Source: Favolaschia claudopus
Lineage: Eukaryota > Basidiomycota > Agaricomycetes > Agaricales > Mycenaceae
Direction of reading: 5' to 3'
DNA: 64,000 nucleotides
Assembly (NCBI GenBank): GCA_037176885.1
Contig: JAWWNJ010000048.1
Span: forward strand, 682,001 to 746,000
Part shown: piece after piece, positions 1 through 10,697 of the stretch
Position numbering within the stretch: position 1 is the stretch's first letter
How the letters are laid out: the number at the start of each line of letters is the position of its first letter
Notes under the pieces: model-generated
The model's input: the letters and a program-made list of their open reading frames with translations, nothing else
Database searches by the model: none
What the model was told of the DNA's origin: nothing
Translations under genes and position numbers: made by a program

Positions 1-993
1 GAAGATGTGATTTGCAGGTGGGGTTGCCCGGAGGAACTGGTGACAGATAATGCGCCGGCCTTCCTAGCGGCCGTAGCCTACCTTGAGTCTAAATACGGCA
101 TAAGAAATATTAGAGTTTCGCCGTATAATTCTCAAGCCAACGGGAAAGTCGAAAATGGGCATTTCTCGATGAGGCAATCCTTATGGAAAGCTACTGGCGG
201 GAATCCCAGCAAGTGGTACTGGTTCTTCCCGCAGATGTTGTGGGCTGACCGGGTCACTATTCGACGAGGAACGGGTTGTTCACCTTACTTTATGGTAACG
301 GGCGCACATCCAATCCTCCCGCTGGATATAGAAGAAGCGACTTGGCTAGTGCATCTGCCCGGCAGGACTCTAACGACCGCTGAGTTAATCGGCTATCGAG
401 CCCAGGCTTTGGCTAAGCACGCCACTCACGTCGAACAGATGAGGGAGCGGGTCACCGACGAGAAGCGAGCGAATTTACGCCGGTATGAGATAGCACATAA
501 ACATACTATCGAAGATTACCATTTCGAGCCGGGAGACTTGGTGCTCATCAGGAATACGACCGTTGAGAAATCGCTGAATACGAAGATGGCCGCCAGATAC
601 CTGGGACCAGTAATTATCATCCGGCGTACGAAAGGTGGAAGTTATATCGTGGCGGAGATGGACGGCTCTGTCTTTCAATCGAAGATTGCTCAGTTCAGAG
701 TGGTCCCCTTCGAGCAGCGGCGCTCTATCAAGCTGCCCGCTGACATTCACGACTTAATCGACCTCTCGGCAGAGACGCTAGAAAAGATGGTCCAGGAGGA
801 AGACGGTTATTCTGGAGATGACTTCCAATTCGGGAATGTAAGGTTAACCCCCAGCGGGGCGGCTGACGAAGAGCCGGCTCTGCAGGAGGCCTTGCCCGAG
901 GAAGAAGAAGAGGAAGAGGAACCTGACACGGATGAGCCGCTGCCTTTCAAACGAAAGACTCGTTCTGCCACGAAAGCCGCTGCCCGGGAATGA
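1..993 (+). CDS. pol: Family A Pol, C-terminal part (integrase core to tail), truncated by window start
   Basis: The open frame runs from base 1 with no start of its own and is identical to the last 331 codons of the complete pol at 52553-56662. It holds the second integrase aspartate (TDN motif near base 45) and the glutamate (VENGH near 150), 34 residues apart by my count, so a DDE integrase. A GPY/F-like module follows around 590-710. The end is an acidic glutamate run and a basic tail. No chromodomain was recognised. The gene converges on A5, whose stop codon lies 222 bp downstream on the other strand. Confidence 0.93.
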   Translation, partial: EDVICRWGCPEELVTDNAPAFLAAVAYLESKYGIRNIRVSPYNSQANGKVENGHFSMRQSLWKATGGNPSKWYWFFPQMLWADRVTIRRGTGCSPYFMVTGAHPILPLDIEEATWLVHLPGRTLTTAELIGYRAQALAKHATHVEQMRERVTDEKRANLRRYEIAHKHTIEDYHFEPGDLVLIRNTTVEKSLNTKMAARYLGPVIIIRRTKGGSYIVAEMDGSVFQSKIAQFRVVPFEQRRSIKLPADIHDLIDLSAETLEKMVQEEDGYSGDDFQFGNVRLTPSGAADEEPALQEALPEEEEEEEEPDTDEPLPFKRKTRSATKAAARE

Positions 994-1215
994 ATTACTG
1001 CTACGATATCTACGTTACAGTCTGAAACGAGATTCGAAGTCTTTAAGTAATTGGATTTCCTTCATCTCCCGCCAGTGCGCTGCGAACAGGTTGCGCACCC
1101 GGGGAGTGTGTGGCGGCCAGCAGAAGGATGAGCCGTGAGGTGTCCGAAACGATTGAGCCAGTACCGAGGATTCTGAAGAAAGGGGGACCCGCTGGGGGAA
1201 CTCTTTAGGAACGAG

Positions 1216-2456
1216 TCAGGGAACATGAGCATCGACGCCGGCAGAGGAAGACTCGGGGAAGTCGCGAAGGCGAGCCGAGATCTTCTCTCCTTCGTCGAGG
1301 AGCTGCTCGCGCCGGGCCAGAGAACTACGAAGGTTCTCGTGGATGACCGCCAGCTCGACCATGATGAAATACATCCGCTTGCGCAAGGCAAGGTGGTTGC
1401 TCATGAACTCGGTGCCCATCTCAACGACGCTAGCGGCCTCGTCGACAACAGCACCTGAAGCGGGTGCCGAAGCGTAAAACTCAGCCGTTGCTGTAATAAC
1501 ATTCAGCGGGAAACCACTAACAATGGACGGGAAACTCACCGTTGGTGAGGAAGGAGTCCTCGTGGAACGGGACGTTGTCGATGCGAGCGTGCTTGTTGCC
1601 TTTGCCCTTCTTAGCGGGGGCCGGGCTATGCTGAAAGATTGAAATAAATGACAGAAGCTAAAGCAGAAATAACGTGCGACTTACAGCGCGCGCACCCTTC
1701 TTGCCCGCCATGGCTGATTTAGCCTTGGGACCGGTAGGGGGAGCCTTGGGAGCGGGGACATGCTCATCGTCAACGAGCATCTGGGTGAACAAACACCCAA
1801 CGGCGATGATAGAAGTGTCAATTGTCAGCTCTACACAGGCCAGCTGTTAAACGAAAGAACGAACCTCGTCAGCACCAAGGGTGGTGAGAGCGGGCGATGG
1901 AGCACGAACGGTGCCTTCGTCCTCGTCCTCAGACTCAGGTTCACCCTGAGACCGCCCGCGAGTACTCTTCTAGCGGGGGATGATTGTGAGTCAAGGGTGA
2001 GCACGACAATAAAAGTTAGTGAAACCGACCCGGGTCCCCTTGGAAGAAGAAACGGTGGAGACGGGCGGGATCGCCTTCTTGAAACGGTCTTCGTGAATGG
2101 CCTTGGTGATCCGCCGCAGGACATCGTACCCAGCGGGGAAGGTCACGTCCCGTTTACCATCCGGGTCGTACAAGGAGTGGTAATATTCACGCGAGGTGAA
2201 GATTGCCTCACGAAGAACCGCGCTCTTGTCTTCCAAAATGAAAGGCATGAGCGGGGGAAGGCGCGCCTACGAACGAAAGAATAATGTTAACAAAACGAGA
2301 CTGGTCAATGTAGCCGGCGGCTCTTACGAGAATCTCGGCGACGTCCTTGAGCTGGTTTTTACGAGACTCGGGCGGCGAATACTTGACGAGATTGGCGGCA
2401 ACGTCCATAGCCTTGAGAAAATCGGCTTTGACGGTGTTGTAATCGTTTTGAGACAT
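1216..2456 (-). CDS. A5: class III antisense gene of family A, 6 exons, 310 aa
   Basis: Exons on the minus strand are 2328-2456, 2030-2266, 1865-1969, 1685-1780, 1540-1630 and 1216-1490; their sum is 933 bp with every junction in frame. Donors are GTAAGA, GTCGGT, GTTCGT, GTAAGT and GTGAGT; acceptors are TAG or CAG. The protein has a helical N-terminal half with a SREYYHSLYDPDG motif, a middle rich in acid and then Lys/Gly (KKGKGNK), and a C-terminal segment likely to form a coiled coil (RREQLLDEGEKISARL). C3 has the matching layout (SYHQSATNPNG, KKGKGKGK, QLLVDELKRVL), so the two are homologous. No known domain was recognised, so function is unknown. The intact spliced frame next to pol argues for a retained gene. 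Confidence 0.8.
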
Positions 2457-2707
2457 TTTGGAGGAAGCAGAGTAAAGACAGTAGACGAGGCTGGGGGGTA
2501 TACCCGTCCGCCCGCTGCTTCTTATACTCGAGCGGCCGTAATTAACGCCGTAAGGATAATTTGGACGGAATTTGGTCAACGGCCGAACTTGGATTACCAT
2601 TTATGGTAGATGCACCCGCCGGTGGCGCAGAAAATTATTTCAAACGCACCCGATCGTTCCGTGGCACGAAAATTTGCTGCCGGGGAACCTGAATTTCCTC
2701 TGATCGA

Positions 2708-2746
2708 TCAACTGGGGACAGTTGAGATTTCTGAAAGGGGGAGAGG
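2708..2746 (+). promoter_or_regulatory. Internal PPT-like tract with preceding tetraloop hairpin (family A)
   Basis: A perfect 7-bp stem, TCAACTG and CAGTTGA, closes a GGGA loop (2708-2725). It is followed after seven bases by a purine tract GAAAGGGGGAGAGG (2733-2746). The same layout sits before the 3' LTR of A at 28340-28375 with a different but still perfect stem. It lies 252 bp upstream of the A5 start codon. It could be a second plus-strand primer (a central polypurine tract) or a control element for A5. Confidence 0.7.
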
Positions 2747-2876
2747 TGGGTCACCTAGCACGTCATTTGAGGGCAGCGGGCACATCTTTACCAAGAAATA
2801 AATGTTTCCAAGGCCTCACATGGGGCGGGAGCGTGTGTTATCGGAACGAACTATCCGAAGGTACATGTGCCTGTAT

Positions 2877-3505
2877 CTACACTGCCCGCATCCTAGCCGG
2901 AAGATCCAGGAAAAGATTATTGGCGAGAACGTCTAACCGCTCGCGGATAACAGCAACATACGCAGCCGGGAGATTAGCCGTTTTGGCCTCCTGAAGAAGA
3001 TGGAAAACCAAGCGGGCCTCGAAGTAAAAAGACAGCCGTTGGGCTGCCTCTGCGACGTTCCGCCCGACGATTACAGAATGGTATTGTTGCCAGAATGGGA
3101 ACTGCGCCAGGGTCCCCTCATGAAGGACGTCCCAAGCAGCTAGCTGTTCCTTCGTAGCCGCTAGAAGCGAGCGGGGAATCAGTTGTGGCGCAACAGATAA
3201 GAAAGAAGTCGTCACTTACGATCGGGACCCTCTTTGAAACGGTGCCGGCGGGCAGCAATTTCATCGGCCAGCTCAGCGGTCTGGGTGTACGAGCAGTTGT
3301 GCTTCAGCAAGTAACAGCGGGTGCACGGCGCTCCCCACTCAGTAAACTCGCAATGAGAACGGGCGTTGAGGCACGCAGAGCATACCCGGCCAGGCTGCCG
3401 AATGATGAGGAATTACCCGAGGCAAAATGTTCAGGAACGTACATAGTACTCCCTGAGCGGGCCGACGGGGTCATTCGGGAAGAGTGGATGTTCCAGCAAA
3501 GACAT
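2877..3505 (-). CDS. A4: class II Zn2Cys6-like small protein, 3 exons, 173 aa
   Basis: Exons 3443-3505, 3220-3394 and 2877-3160 give 522 bp in frame, with junction phases 0 and 1. Donors are GTACGT and GTAAGT. Exon 2 encodes C26-x2-C29-x6-C36-x8-C45-x2-C48-x6-C55, the spacing of fungal Zn(II)2Cys6 binuclear clusters, with a Trp-Gly pair just before the fourth Cys. The loop between Cys2 and Cys3 (LNARSH) is less basic than in typical DNA-binding members, so DNA binding is an inference. The third exon is mostly helical with no recognised domain. One of three adjacent class II genes in A (A2, A3, A4), probably local duplicates. Confidence 0.8.
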
Positions 3506-3788
3506 GAGTAGACGACTGAAGCAAATGGGACCTTCCCGCCAGCTTAAATATCTCTCTGAGACCTGGCGGGAGACCCAAAAACAGAGAGATCGACAGCGGG
3601 ACTCATTGCACCCGATGCTCCCGGAAGATCCGCAATACATGTGGAATATCCAACGAGGTGCTGAGCTCCCGCTGGGCAAAAACACGAGGAAGCTTTGGTT
3701 TCTAAGAAGCCTTCCTAATCGGGCAGCTTGAAACAGAGTTTTAAAGATGCAAGTTCGTTTGACAGTGGGAATATATTTCCTACTACGC
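3506..3788. other. Intergenic spacer upstream of A4 and after A3
   Basis: About 280 bp between the A4 start and the A3 stop. It probably holds the A4 promoter. I saw no clear TATA box and no gene. AGCGGG-type motifs occur at about 3594 and 3667. Confidence 0.5.
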
Positions 3789-4460
3789 TTACGGCCCGAT
3801 GAACATGACGGGCGGGAGCCTTGCGCCGGACTGGAGGGCTACAGCGTCTAACCTATCCCGGAGGAGATCTACAATTTCCTTTCGTATGCCCGCCCCCTTC
3901 GCGTCAAACCACAGTCCGTACAAGAAGCGTAGCTGGCCAAACCCAAGGGTGCCGAGCATGGACCTGGCGGCGAGGATGGTGCAAGTACGCACGTCAATGT
4001 ACCTCTTCTCGTCGAGTCGGGCGCCGGCAGCCCTGGCGTACCAGTCAAACTGAGCGATCCGCCCGGCGGAGGGAACTAAAATTCACTAAGACCCCCGCTG
4101 AGAGGTAGAAAGATAGAAAGCAGACTTACCTGGCCGAGAGGCTAGGAGAGTGTCGCGACGACGGCTGTTCTCGGCCTGCCAGACGGACTTCTTAGTGTAG
4201 CAGCACAAGGCGGCGCGGCCTATGAACATGCAGCTGAGGCAGGCTTCACCCCACTGAATCCAGATGCAATGGCGGTAGTTCTTGAGGCAGCACTGGCATT
4301 CGTACTCCGGCTAAGAAGAGGCACCCGTCAGCGGGAGAGCACTGAGAAAGAGCGAAAGACCCACAAACTGAGCTTGAAGTACGAGCTGGTACTCTGAGGG
4401 ACCGGTGAAGCTCCTAAAGCGTTCTGAGTAAAAAGTCGCTGCCAAAGAAAAGGCGGGCAT
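3789..4460 (-). CDS. A3: class II Zn2Cys6-like small protein, 3 exons, 187 aa
   Basis: Exons 4365-4460 (96 bp), 4130-4310 (181 bp) and 3789-4075 (287 bp) sum to 564 bp in frame. The exon 3 acceptor is the TTTTAG at 4076-4081; using the later CAG would give an immediate stop. Exon 2 holds C37-x2-C40-x6-C47-x8-C56-x2-C59-x8-C68, with extra cysteines beside the first and last positions and WG before Cys4. The 181-bp cluster exon, entered in phase 0 and left in phase 1, has the same length in A2, C2 and class I gene C1. The last exon is helical and unrecognised. A synonymous SNP separates this copy from the one at 59458-60129. Confidence 0.8.
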
Positions 4461-4632
4461 CGCTCGAAGGACCCACTGGGCACCGGCCGCTATAAGTAAA
4501 ACCTATAGCCGACGGGTGAGTACCACCGGCTACCGGACCAAAAGCTCAGGCGGAATCAGACATCACGATAACGGCTTGCGACCGGGCAAAGAGATTTATT
4601 TGACCCTAACGGGGAAACGCTACTAGCCTGGG

Positions 4633-5375
4633 TTACCGCTCGAAGGTCTGGCGGCGCGTGCTTTGGGCCAAGGGCACGACGGTCGGAACATTAGAGTCCC
4701 GTCGCCTGATATCATGGAGCGAGATAGCTGCATCGACGTCGCACTGGGCATGGATCGAGCGATCCTGGGTACGCCACTCGCGTAAAACTCGAGACAGGAT
4801 GTTGTAGAAATACAGCCGCCGGCTGGAGTGGGCGGCGTGGTTTAGGTCGTGAGCAATGTCCCAGTCACGAAGGTCGCCAGCAAATTCCTCCCGCCGACGC
4901 AAGAAGTCAGCGGGCTCACCGTCCACCGAACCTATAAACATATCGGGGCTTAAGCCGCCGAGGCGCAGGTGGTACCAGAGTTCGAGGAATGCAAGGTCGT
5001 ACAAAGTGCCGCCTGAATAGAATAAGAAAGATGAGAATTTGAAGAGCGGCAGGACTTACCGCTGCGATAGATGAAAAGTGTCGGAAAGGTCGAAGAAGGA
5101 TAGGTATACTTGAACCAATCCACCCCGGCGAACAAGCATTTGGGGACCTTCGCTTCCCGGCACCTAGTGCACTTAGACCCCCAGTGAAGGAATTCACAGT
5201 CTTCGCCGGCGTCACTACAAGGTGTGCAGACGAGATTCGGCTAGCGGCTGGTTGGACTTGGCGCAGAAATGTGTTGAAGACAGCCTACCACAGTATAAAT
5301 CTTGCGCACGAAGTCTTGACTGACCGCCGGGAAGAAATGGTAGTCGATTAAGACTTCACCTACGGGCTGAGGCAT
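4633..5375 (-). CDS. A2: class II Zn2Cys6-like small protein, 3 exons, 215 aa
   Basis: Exons 5289-5375, 5060-5240 (181 bp) and 4633-5012 give 648 bp in frame; donors are GTAGGC and GTAAGT, acceptors CTAG and TTCAG. The cluster is C34-x2-C37-x6-C44-x8-C53-x2-C56-x7-C64, preceded by a 29-residue exon and carrying HWG before Cys4. The C-terminal exon (about 127 aa) is the longest of the A class II genes, Arg- and Asp-rich, with no known domain. Translation start is the first ATG of the open exon. Role unknown; a nuclear zinc-cluster protein is the best guess from spacing alone. Confidence 0.8.
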
Positions 5376-6155
5376 GACAATGAAGGAAAAAGATGGTTTG
5401 ATTGGCTATCTACCCCTATCGACTATACAAGTACGGTAGCGGGCAGCTCGGGCCGCCGGGCCAGTTCTACTCTACGTTATCGCTCTTACGAGACCGGCGG
5501 GAGAAATGAGGAACTAGCCACCCGGTGGAGTCCGAGGACAGCCGCCGACAGCCAGACGAGAAGCCGCGGGCAAGCCCCGGTATCTGATGACCCCGGTGAT
5601 AAGCACCGTTGCCGTTCGGCATGTTGAAAAACTCGAGAGGTTCAAGGTTCAGCTCGCTCTCCAAGTCGTAATCAGCCGACGGGCGTAGCACTTAGGCGGA
5701 ATCCTTTGCTTAAAGACCCTTACAAATTGCTTAGAGGATCTGGCCGGGGACTCTGACTTTGGAACTTAAATCGAACTTAAGATTTTCACACAGAAAGAAG
5801 GGGCATCGTAAAAGCTTTTATTTTTCATCGGCTCTTTGGCCGGTACACGATGCTAAACTACTTGGGGCATTTGATTTTTATTTCTATGGATCGTGGCGGG
5901 TGGAATTCCACCAGGCCAGATCCTTCGCAACCAGCGGGATTATGGGACCCGTACCCGTAGCTTTTGATGATATTGGGGGCCGCTCGGCCCCCGCGATTAT
6001 TGAATACAGAAAAATATTTCTGAGAAAGAAGTCAGTTGAAGTCGAACTTAGCGGGAAGAATAGGCAAGTTGCTCACTTGCCGCCCGCCCACCCACGAGGA
6101 ACTCTGGAAAGAAGGGTCAGAAGAAGTCAAGGAAGTACTAGTTGGACTCACCGGC
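5376..6155. other. Intergenic region between A2 and A1
   Basis: About 780 bp without a convincing gene. An open minus-strand stretch at 5467-5691 lacks an ATG start and a partner exon. A GC-rich inverted repeat (GGGGGCC, loop, GGCCCCC) lies near 5970-5990 and might act as a terminator or structure for A1 transcripts, which end at 6156. AGCGGG motifs occur near 5437, 5932 and 6050. Confidence 0.5.
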
Positions 6156-8824
6156 TCAGGCATAGTCGTCGAGGTCGATGACGGAGGCCTCGACGGTGTC
6201 GTCGACTTCTCCAACTGCGTCAGCCTCGGCGGCGTCCCCTTCCTCGACAGACATGGTGTCCGCGTCCTCGTCGTCGAGTTGCTCGGCAACGCTGCCGGCG
6301 ACCTCGTCCTCGCTGTCCTCTTCCTCAGACTCGTCCCCGCTAGAGACCTCCTCGAAAGCGAAGGCTTCAGCCAAGAAGTCCCGCTCGAGTGCTAAGTGAC
6401 CCACCTCAGTCACCGGCGCGACGACTTCCGCGTCGCTCACGAACTCCTCGTCCTCAGGCTCGCCGGCACGACCTTTGCCTTTCGAGCGGGATCGCGGCTC
6501 TGGAGTCGGCGGGTGGGATCCGAGATCCATGGCTGGGACGGGCAAGATTGACTTAGCAGGCATTTATGATAGAAGAAATTGAAAAAGGGACTTACCGTCA
6601 AGCGGGCCGTCGTCAGCCGATTCCTCCTCAGTAGGAGAAGGCGGCGGGCGGAACTCGTCGTTGGGCGCGTCGGTCTCGTCGTCGTGAACCACCGGGTCAG
6701 ACTTGACCTTGGACTTCCTGGCGGCAGGAGCTTTACGACGGCGGGGAGGTTTGACTTCCTCATCAGGTGCCTCCATGAAAGTTCCCCGGGCGTACAATTG
6801 ACGGAAGAAACCCGGCACGTTCTGGTGCTTGGCGCTGTAAGGCAGCGGATGCCCATCGAAGTCCAAGGGATCGAGTTCGAGCGGGCCGTCGCCGTCCTTG
6901 TGGGCGCGAGCTCTAACTCTCGAGCCATCGGGGCCGGTCGACGAGACGGGGATCTTCTCGCCCTCTTCGTCCTCCTTGAAGATGACCTCGTAGCAGTCGT
7001 CCGGCTGTGAAGGAAATAAGGAGATAGATAAGATTTAGAAAGGGGGAGGGCTTACCTCGACCTGTATGAACTCAGGTGCCCGCTTGTCTTTATCGTCCGA
7101 CGGAATCAAGAAGAAGCCAAGAGGCGCGGACCGGTCGTTGGCGTCATAAGCCTTATAGAAGTTATAGGCTGTGCCAAAGATCGGGACGTCCGCCTCGTCA
7201 AGGAGCGCCATCGGGAAGAATTGCCAGGCGCGGATTTGGTTGATATCCGTGCCGGCGTGCATCCCCTGGGTCATCGCAATACGAAGCATGTGCTCCATGT
7301 GCTCCTCCCGCTCCTCGACCGTTTTACCGTCGAAGCGGGCGACGAAATCTTCACGTTTGACCTGCCGGCGGGTGGTGAGAATGGCGTGCAGCAATTTGAA
7401 CATTTTGCGGCGAAGGTGGGCATAGGCGCTTTCCAGCGAGTTTTGAATCGAGAAAATGGTTGCGCTGGCCTGATTCACGTCCTCGTTGAGGTCATACCAC
7501 TCTGCAAAGTAACGGTCAGCGGGAGAAAGATAGAAAAATATTTAATTCTTACCCGGGCGGGTCATGGAGGTCCATTCCTTGAGCTCGGTGCCCATGAGGC
7601 TCAGTTCCTCGCCGGTAGCCAAGAAAGTGCAGTCTTTCTTGGACTTCAAACTGGCGCAGGCTGAGCACTCAGCGGGGAATGCGGAGACATCGCACTCCGA
7701 CCCGTTGTGGATACAACGGATGCACCGGGGGCCGTACTAAGGAGAAAACAAGAATTAGAAGAAAACCCAGTCAGCCGTTTGAGGCACTTACCTGAGCGAG
7801 GAACAACTCGAGGGTTGTCACGAAATTGTCAGAGCTGAGGGCGAACATTCCCCGCTCCGGGTCGATCGGGAGCTCCTTGCGCATGGCGGCGTTCGGGTAG
7901 GCAGAAAGGAATTTCTTGAGGAGCTCTTTGTTAGGAATAACAAAGCCCTCTCCTTTGGCCTTCTTAGTGGTCGGCGGGTTCTAGAATTTGGTCTGGTTCA
8001 TACCGGGCGAGATAAACGTTGAAAGAAATGGAACCAAGACTCACCGGGTTGATACCGAGGTTGCGGATGATCATGCGGTAGGCCATGTCGGCCACGACGT
8101 TGGTCATCGACGGCACCTCGTCAATCAACACATGCTCTTGAGGGTGGCGGGGGGTTGGCTTTGATGTGGAGGCCTTCCTCGTCGGCGGGGGTTTGGTGAT
8201 GACTATGAAGGAAAGATTCAGCGGGCGTTTGTACTTGAAAATTAAAAGTTCACTTACGAACGATAGGCTTCTTGGAAGCCTTGACCTCGGATTCGGAGAC
8301 GTACTCGAGCGGGGGAGTCTAGGAAAAATTTATAGTTAACTCTATGTCCGCCTTACATTTGGGGCAACAACGAGTAACTACTACCTCCTGACGGGCGGGC
8401 GCCTTGCCTTTGCCTTTTTCCTTGTCCTCCTTGACCTTCTTCGCCGGCGAAGTTTCGGCGGTGGCGGAGGCTTTGCGTTTCGAGCCGCTGGCGGCAGCCA
8501 GGGGCGAGTCAGCGGGCACCGTGATCTTGCGCTTCCTCACAGTGACCCGGCCGGGGTCTTCGGTGGCGGAGGTGTCTGTCTGAAATGAAGAGTTAGCCGC
8601 TGGGGTTGAGTTAGAAAGAACCACTCACTGTCTTCTTGAACTTCGGGAGAGGCTTTCTCTCCCGGGGAGTATCTTCGTCCTGTAAAGATGAAAAGAGGAT
8701 AAGTAAAGAAGGAACCAAGAAAGGAAAGAATCTCTTACCTTGGGCGCGGGGGCCGGCTTGACTGACTGCTCAGAGTCGGCAGCAGGCTTGCCGCCGCTCT
8801 TGGTAGATTTGGAAGAGCCGCCGG
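6156..8824 (-). CDS. A1: class I antisense gene, exons 4 (part) to 13, split by family B insertion
   Basis: Minus-strand exons here: 8739-8824 (rest of exon 4, including the TSD), 8629-8679, 8385-8579, 8258-8318, 8045-8202, 7792-7980, 7553-7736, 7056-7501, 6596-7004 and 6156-6532. With the 26830-27682 part and one TSD removed, the sum is 2,847 bp, 948 aa, every junction in frame. Exon 10 carries C482-x2-C485-x6-C492-x8-C501-x2-C504-x8-C513, a Zn2Cys6-like cluster. Upstream are basic patches resembling a nuclear signal (GSKRKAS and PAKKVK, residues about 309-326). The last exon is strongly acidic (Glu/Asp runs), like an activation or chromatin-binding tail. Cluster exon (184 bp) followed by a 446-bp exon matches C1 (181 and 446 bp). 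Function unknown; a nuclear regulator is likely. Confidence 0.8.
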
Positions 8825-10661
8825 TGAAACGCTGCACTTGAATATATCGATATGAGATGCAAAGTGCGCAATGGACTAATCCACTACAAAACACACAAAC
8901 AACTCAACCAACACACACAACACTCCAACACTTATATATGTCTCAACAAGATACACCAAGTGCTTCCTATTGAGTTCGTGGGGTCCAATCCGAAATCCAG
9001 ATGTAGTTCAACTTCGTCTACTGGTCTGAACTGATGCAAAACAAGTTCTTTACTGACTATAGTTTAGAGGAAATCCGTCCGCGGACTTTCCAATGAACAA
9101 GGTATATCGGTTTTTAGGATACAAGACTGGGAGGAACTCCGACAGTCAGGGCGAATTGAATATATTAGACACCAGCCAATTGCTAGAAATGCCTCGTACA
9201 CACACTTCTTACAGTGCCACTGCGACTGTAGACCTGAACTTCCAAGCTCTCAGGTTCGTTTGACACTCCTTTATATAGCACAAGCTCCAAGGCACTAATC
9301 GTATCCCGTCAGGTTACGTGCAGGCAAGTCTGAACACGATGCGTCCGCGGATAGATCGTCTACTCTCTTCAACTTGGGGAGATACTAGTTCACTCTTAAG
9401 CACACTTTCACTTCAACTGATTCTGAGTAGTCCGCGGGTTAAGTGGACCAGTCAAACACAACACTGGTAAATGGGGGCGAGCAATGCTCAAACGGGCCAA
9501 GTCCTTGGAAGGTTACTGGGTTGGCTATGCCACGACAAAACTCCACAGTCCAAAGTTTCCGCGGGTGAACGCTTCTAGAAACTTAAGTCTTAATTCACAC
9601 TTGTCTGAACTTCAACAAATCGTTCCTAATGAAGACAAAAACTAGCAAGCAGATAACTCCAATTTAAATGCCTCTACGTCCCTGCCTGAGTACACCAACG
9701 CCGTCAATGACCTGCGCGCGATGAACTAGACAAACGACGAGAAATACATGGTCTTTTATACTAATGCCAAGAAAATACATGATGTAAACAAATCTGAGTC
9801 AAGATATAGAAACAATTGAGTTGGGATTGGGTATACGTAGGTCTAGCAGCCGTCTGCCGCTCTGAATCGTCACGATCCGTCCATGAAAGGTCATCTATTC
9901 TGACCATCTCACGGTTGAATCACTATCTTGGTCATCCGCGGATGTGTATCACTGTTCCGCTCCGACGTGTTTCCCCGGCATCCATGTAGATCCTCTAAAT
10001 CATATGGTTGCTCCACTCCGTCTAGACCGTTCTAGATCTCTAGTTCTGTTTCCAGACCATCAGATCACCGTCTAAGACATTCCTATGCTTCAGTGTCAAA
10101 CTATCTCATCAGCGGCATACAGGAAAGTGCTTCCGTGATGTACATGCCGAGTCCGCGGAGTATTCTCCGTGACATGATGGATGTCCGCAATCACTGTTCC
10201 AGATCTGAGGCATCACCCTGCCGTTGATCCAACGTCCGGCACCCTTATGTTCAAGGTACATTGGTGCGGCAACTTGTCTGTAAGTCTTCGGCAGGTCCGC
10301 GGCGTCTATGTATCTTATAGACCTTTCGTTTGGATACTCCGCGGGCCTTCCTCCGACGTTCCGTCTTGCTTTACTACAAGTCCAGACTGCACTTCAACTC
10401 AGTCTTCATCTGTTACTCTTGCAACACCCAAAACCTTGGGTTACTCCGTGTGCCGCGGGCCTCTATGATTATCTCCAGTAACGTTACGACCAGCAGCTCG
10501 GAGCTCACTCTGATCCTCCTTCAAGTCACCATGAACAGGAGTACTGACTTCCTATTGATAGTCGAGTAAAGCCCTTAGTGCCATGCAGCTAATATGGGTA
10601 TTTGTGCCACAAGTCACTACAAAAGCTAGATAAATACGCGCAAAATTGACCACGCGTATCA
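8825..10661 (-). repeat. Family B 3' LTR (1,837 bp)
   Basis: Equals 24993-26829 at an offset of 16,168. It starts tgaaacgc and ends gtatca on the plus strand; as the element reads leftwards this is its 3' LTR. Nine CCGCGG sites lie within it, near 9078, 9347, 9436, 9562, 9936, 10154, 10295, 10340 and 10453. A minus-strand TATATAAA box sits at 9270-9277. Its small open frames do not look coding. Confidence 0.95.
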
Positions 10662-10697
10662 TCTCCCCTTCACTAAATCTAGACCGTCCTCGGTCTA
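10662..10697 (-). promoter_or_regulatory. Family B polypurine tract and tetraloop hairpin
   Basis: Directly inside the 3' LTR, the element-sense strand reads a stem TAGACCG / CGGTCTA closing AGGA (10680-10697), then GATTTAGTGAAGGGGAGA up to the LTR. The purine run is the expected plus-strand primer. The hairpin has the same position and loop type as in families A and C, with a different stem sequence. Confidence 0.85.

Larger units (their letters stand above)
1..8331 (+). repeat. Left copy of a 55,669-bp-period direct repeat
   Basis: This segment matches 55670-64000 base for base at an offset of 55,669, except for two substitutions that I noticed: T/C at 1823 (versus 57492), inside an A5 intron, and G/A at 3810 (versus 59479), a synonymous site in A3. 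Both ends of the match are window ends, so the true repeat is longer. It covers the end of family A pol and most of the A antisense gene block. Confidence 0.95.

Noticed and set aside
5467..5691. Minus-strand open frame between A1 and A2
   Set aside because: No ATG start, no partner exon and no counterpart in B or C.
8852..10569. Small plus-strand open frames in the B LTRs (repeated at 25020-26737)
   Set aside because: They are identical in both LTRs only because the LTRs are identical; no start context, domain or splice pattern supports coding.
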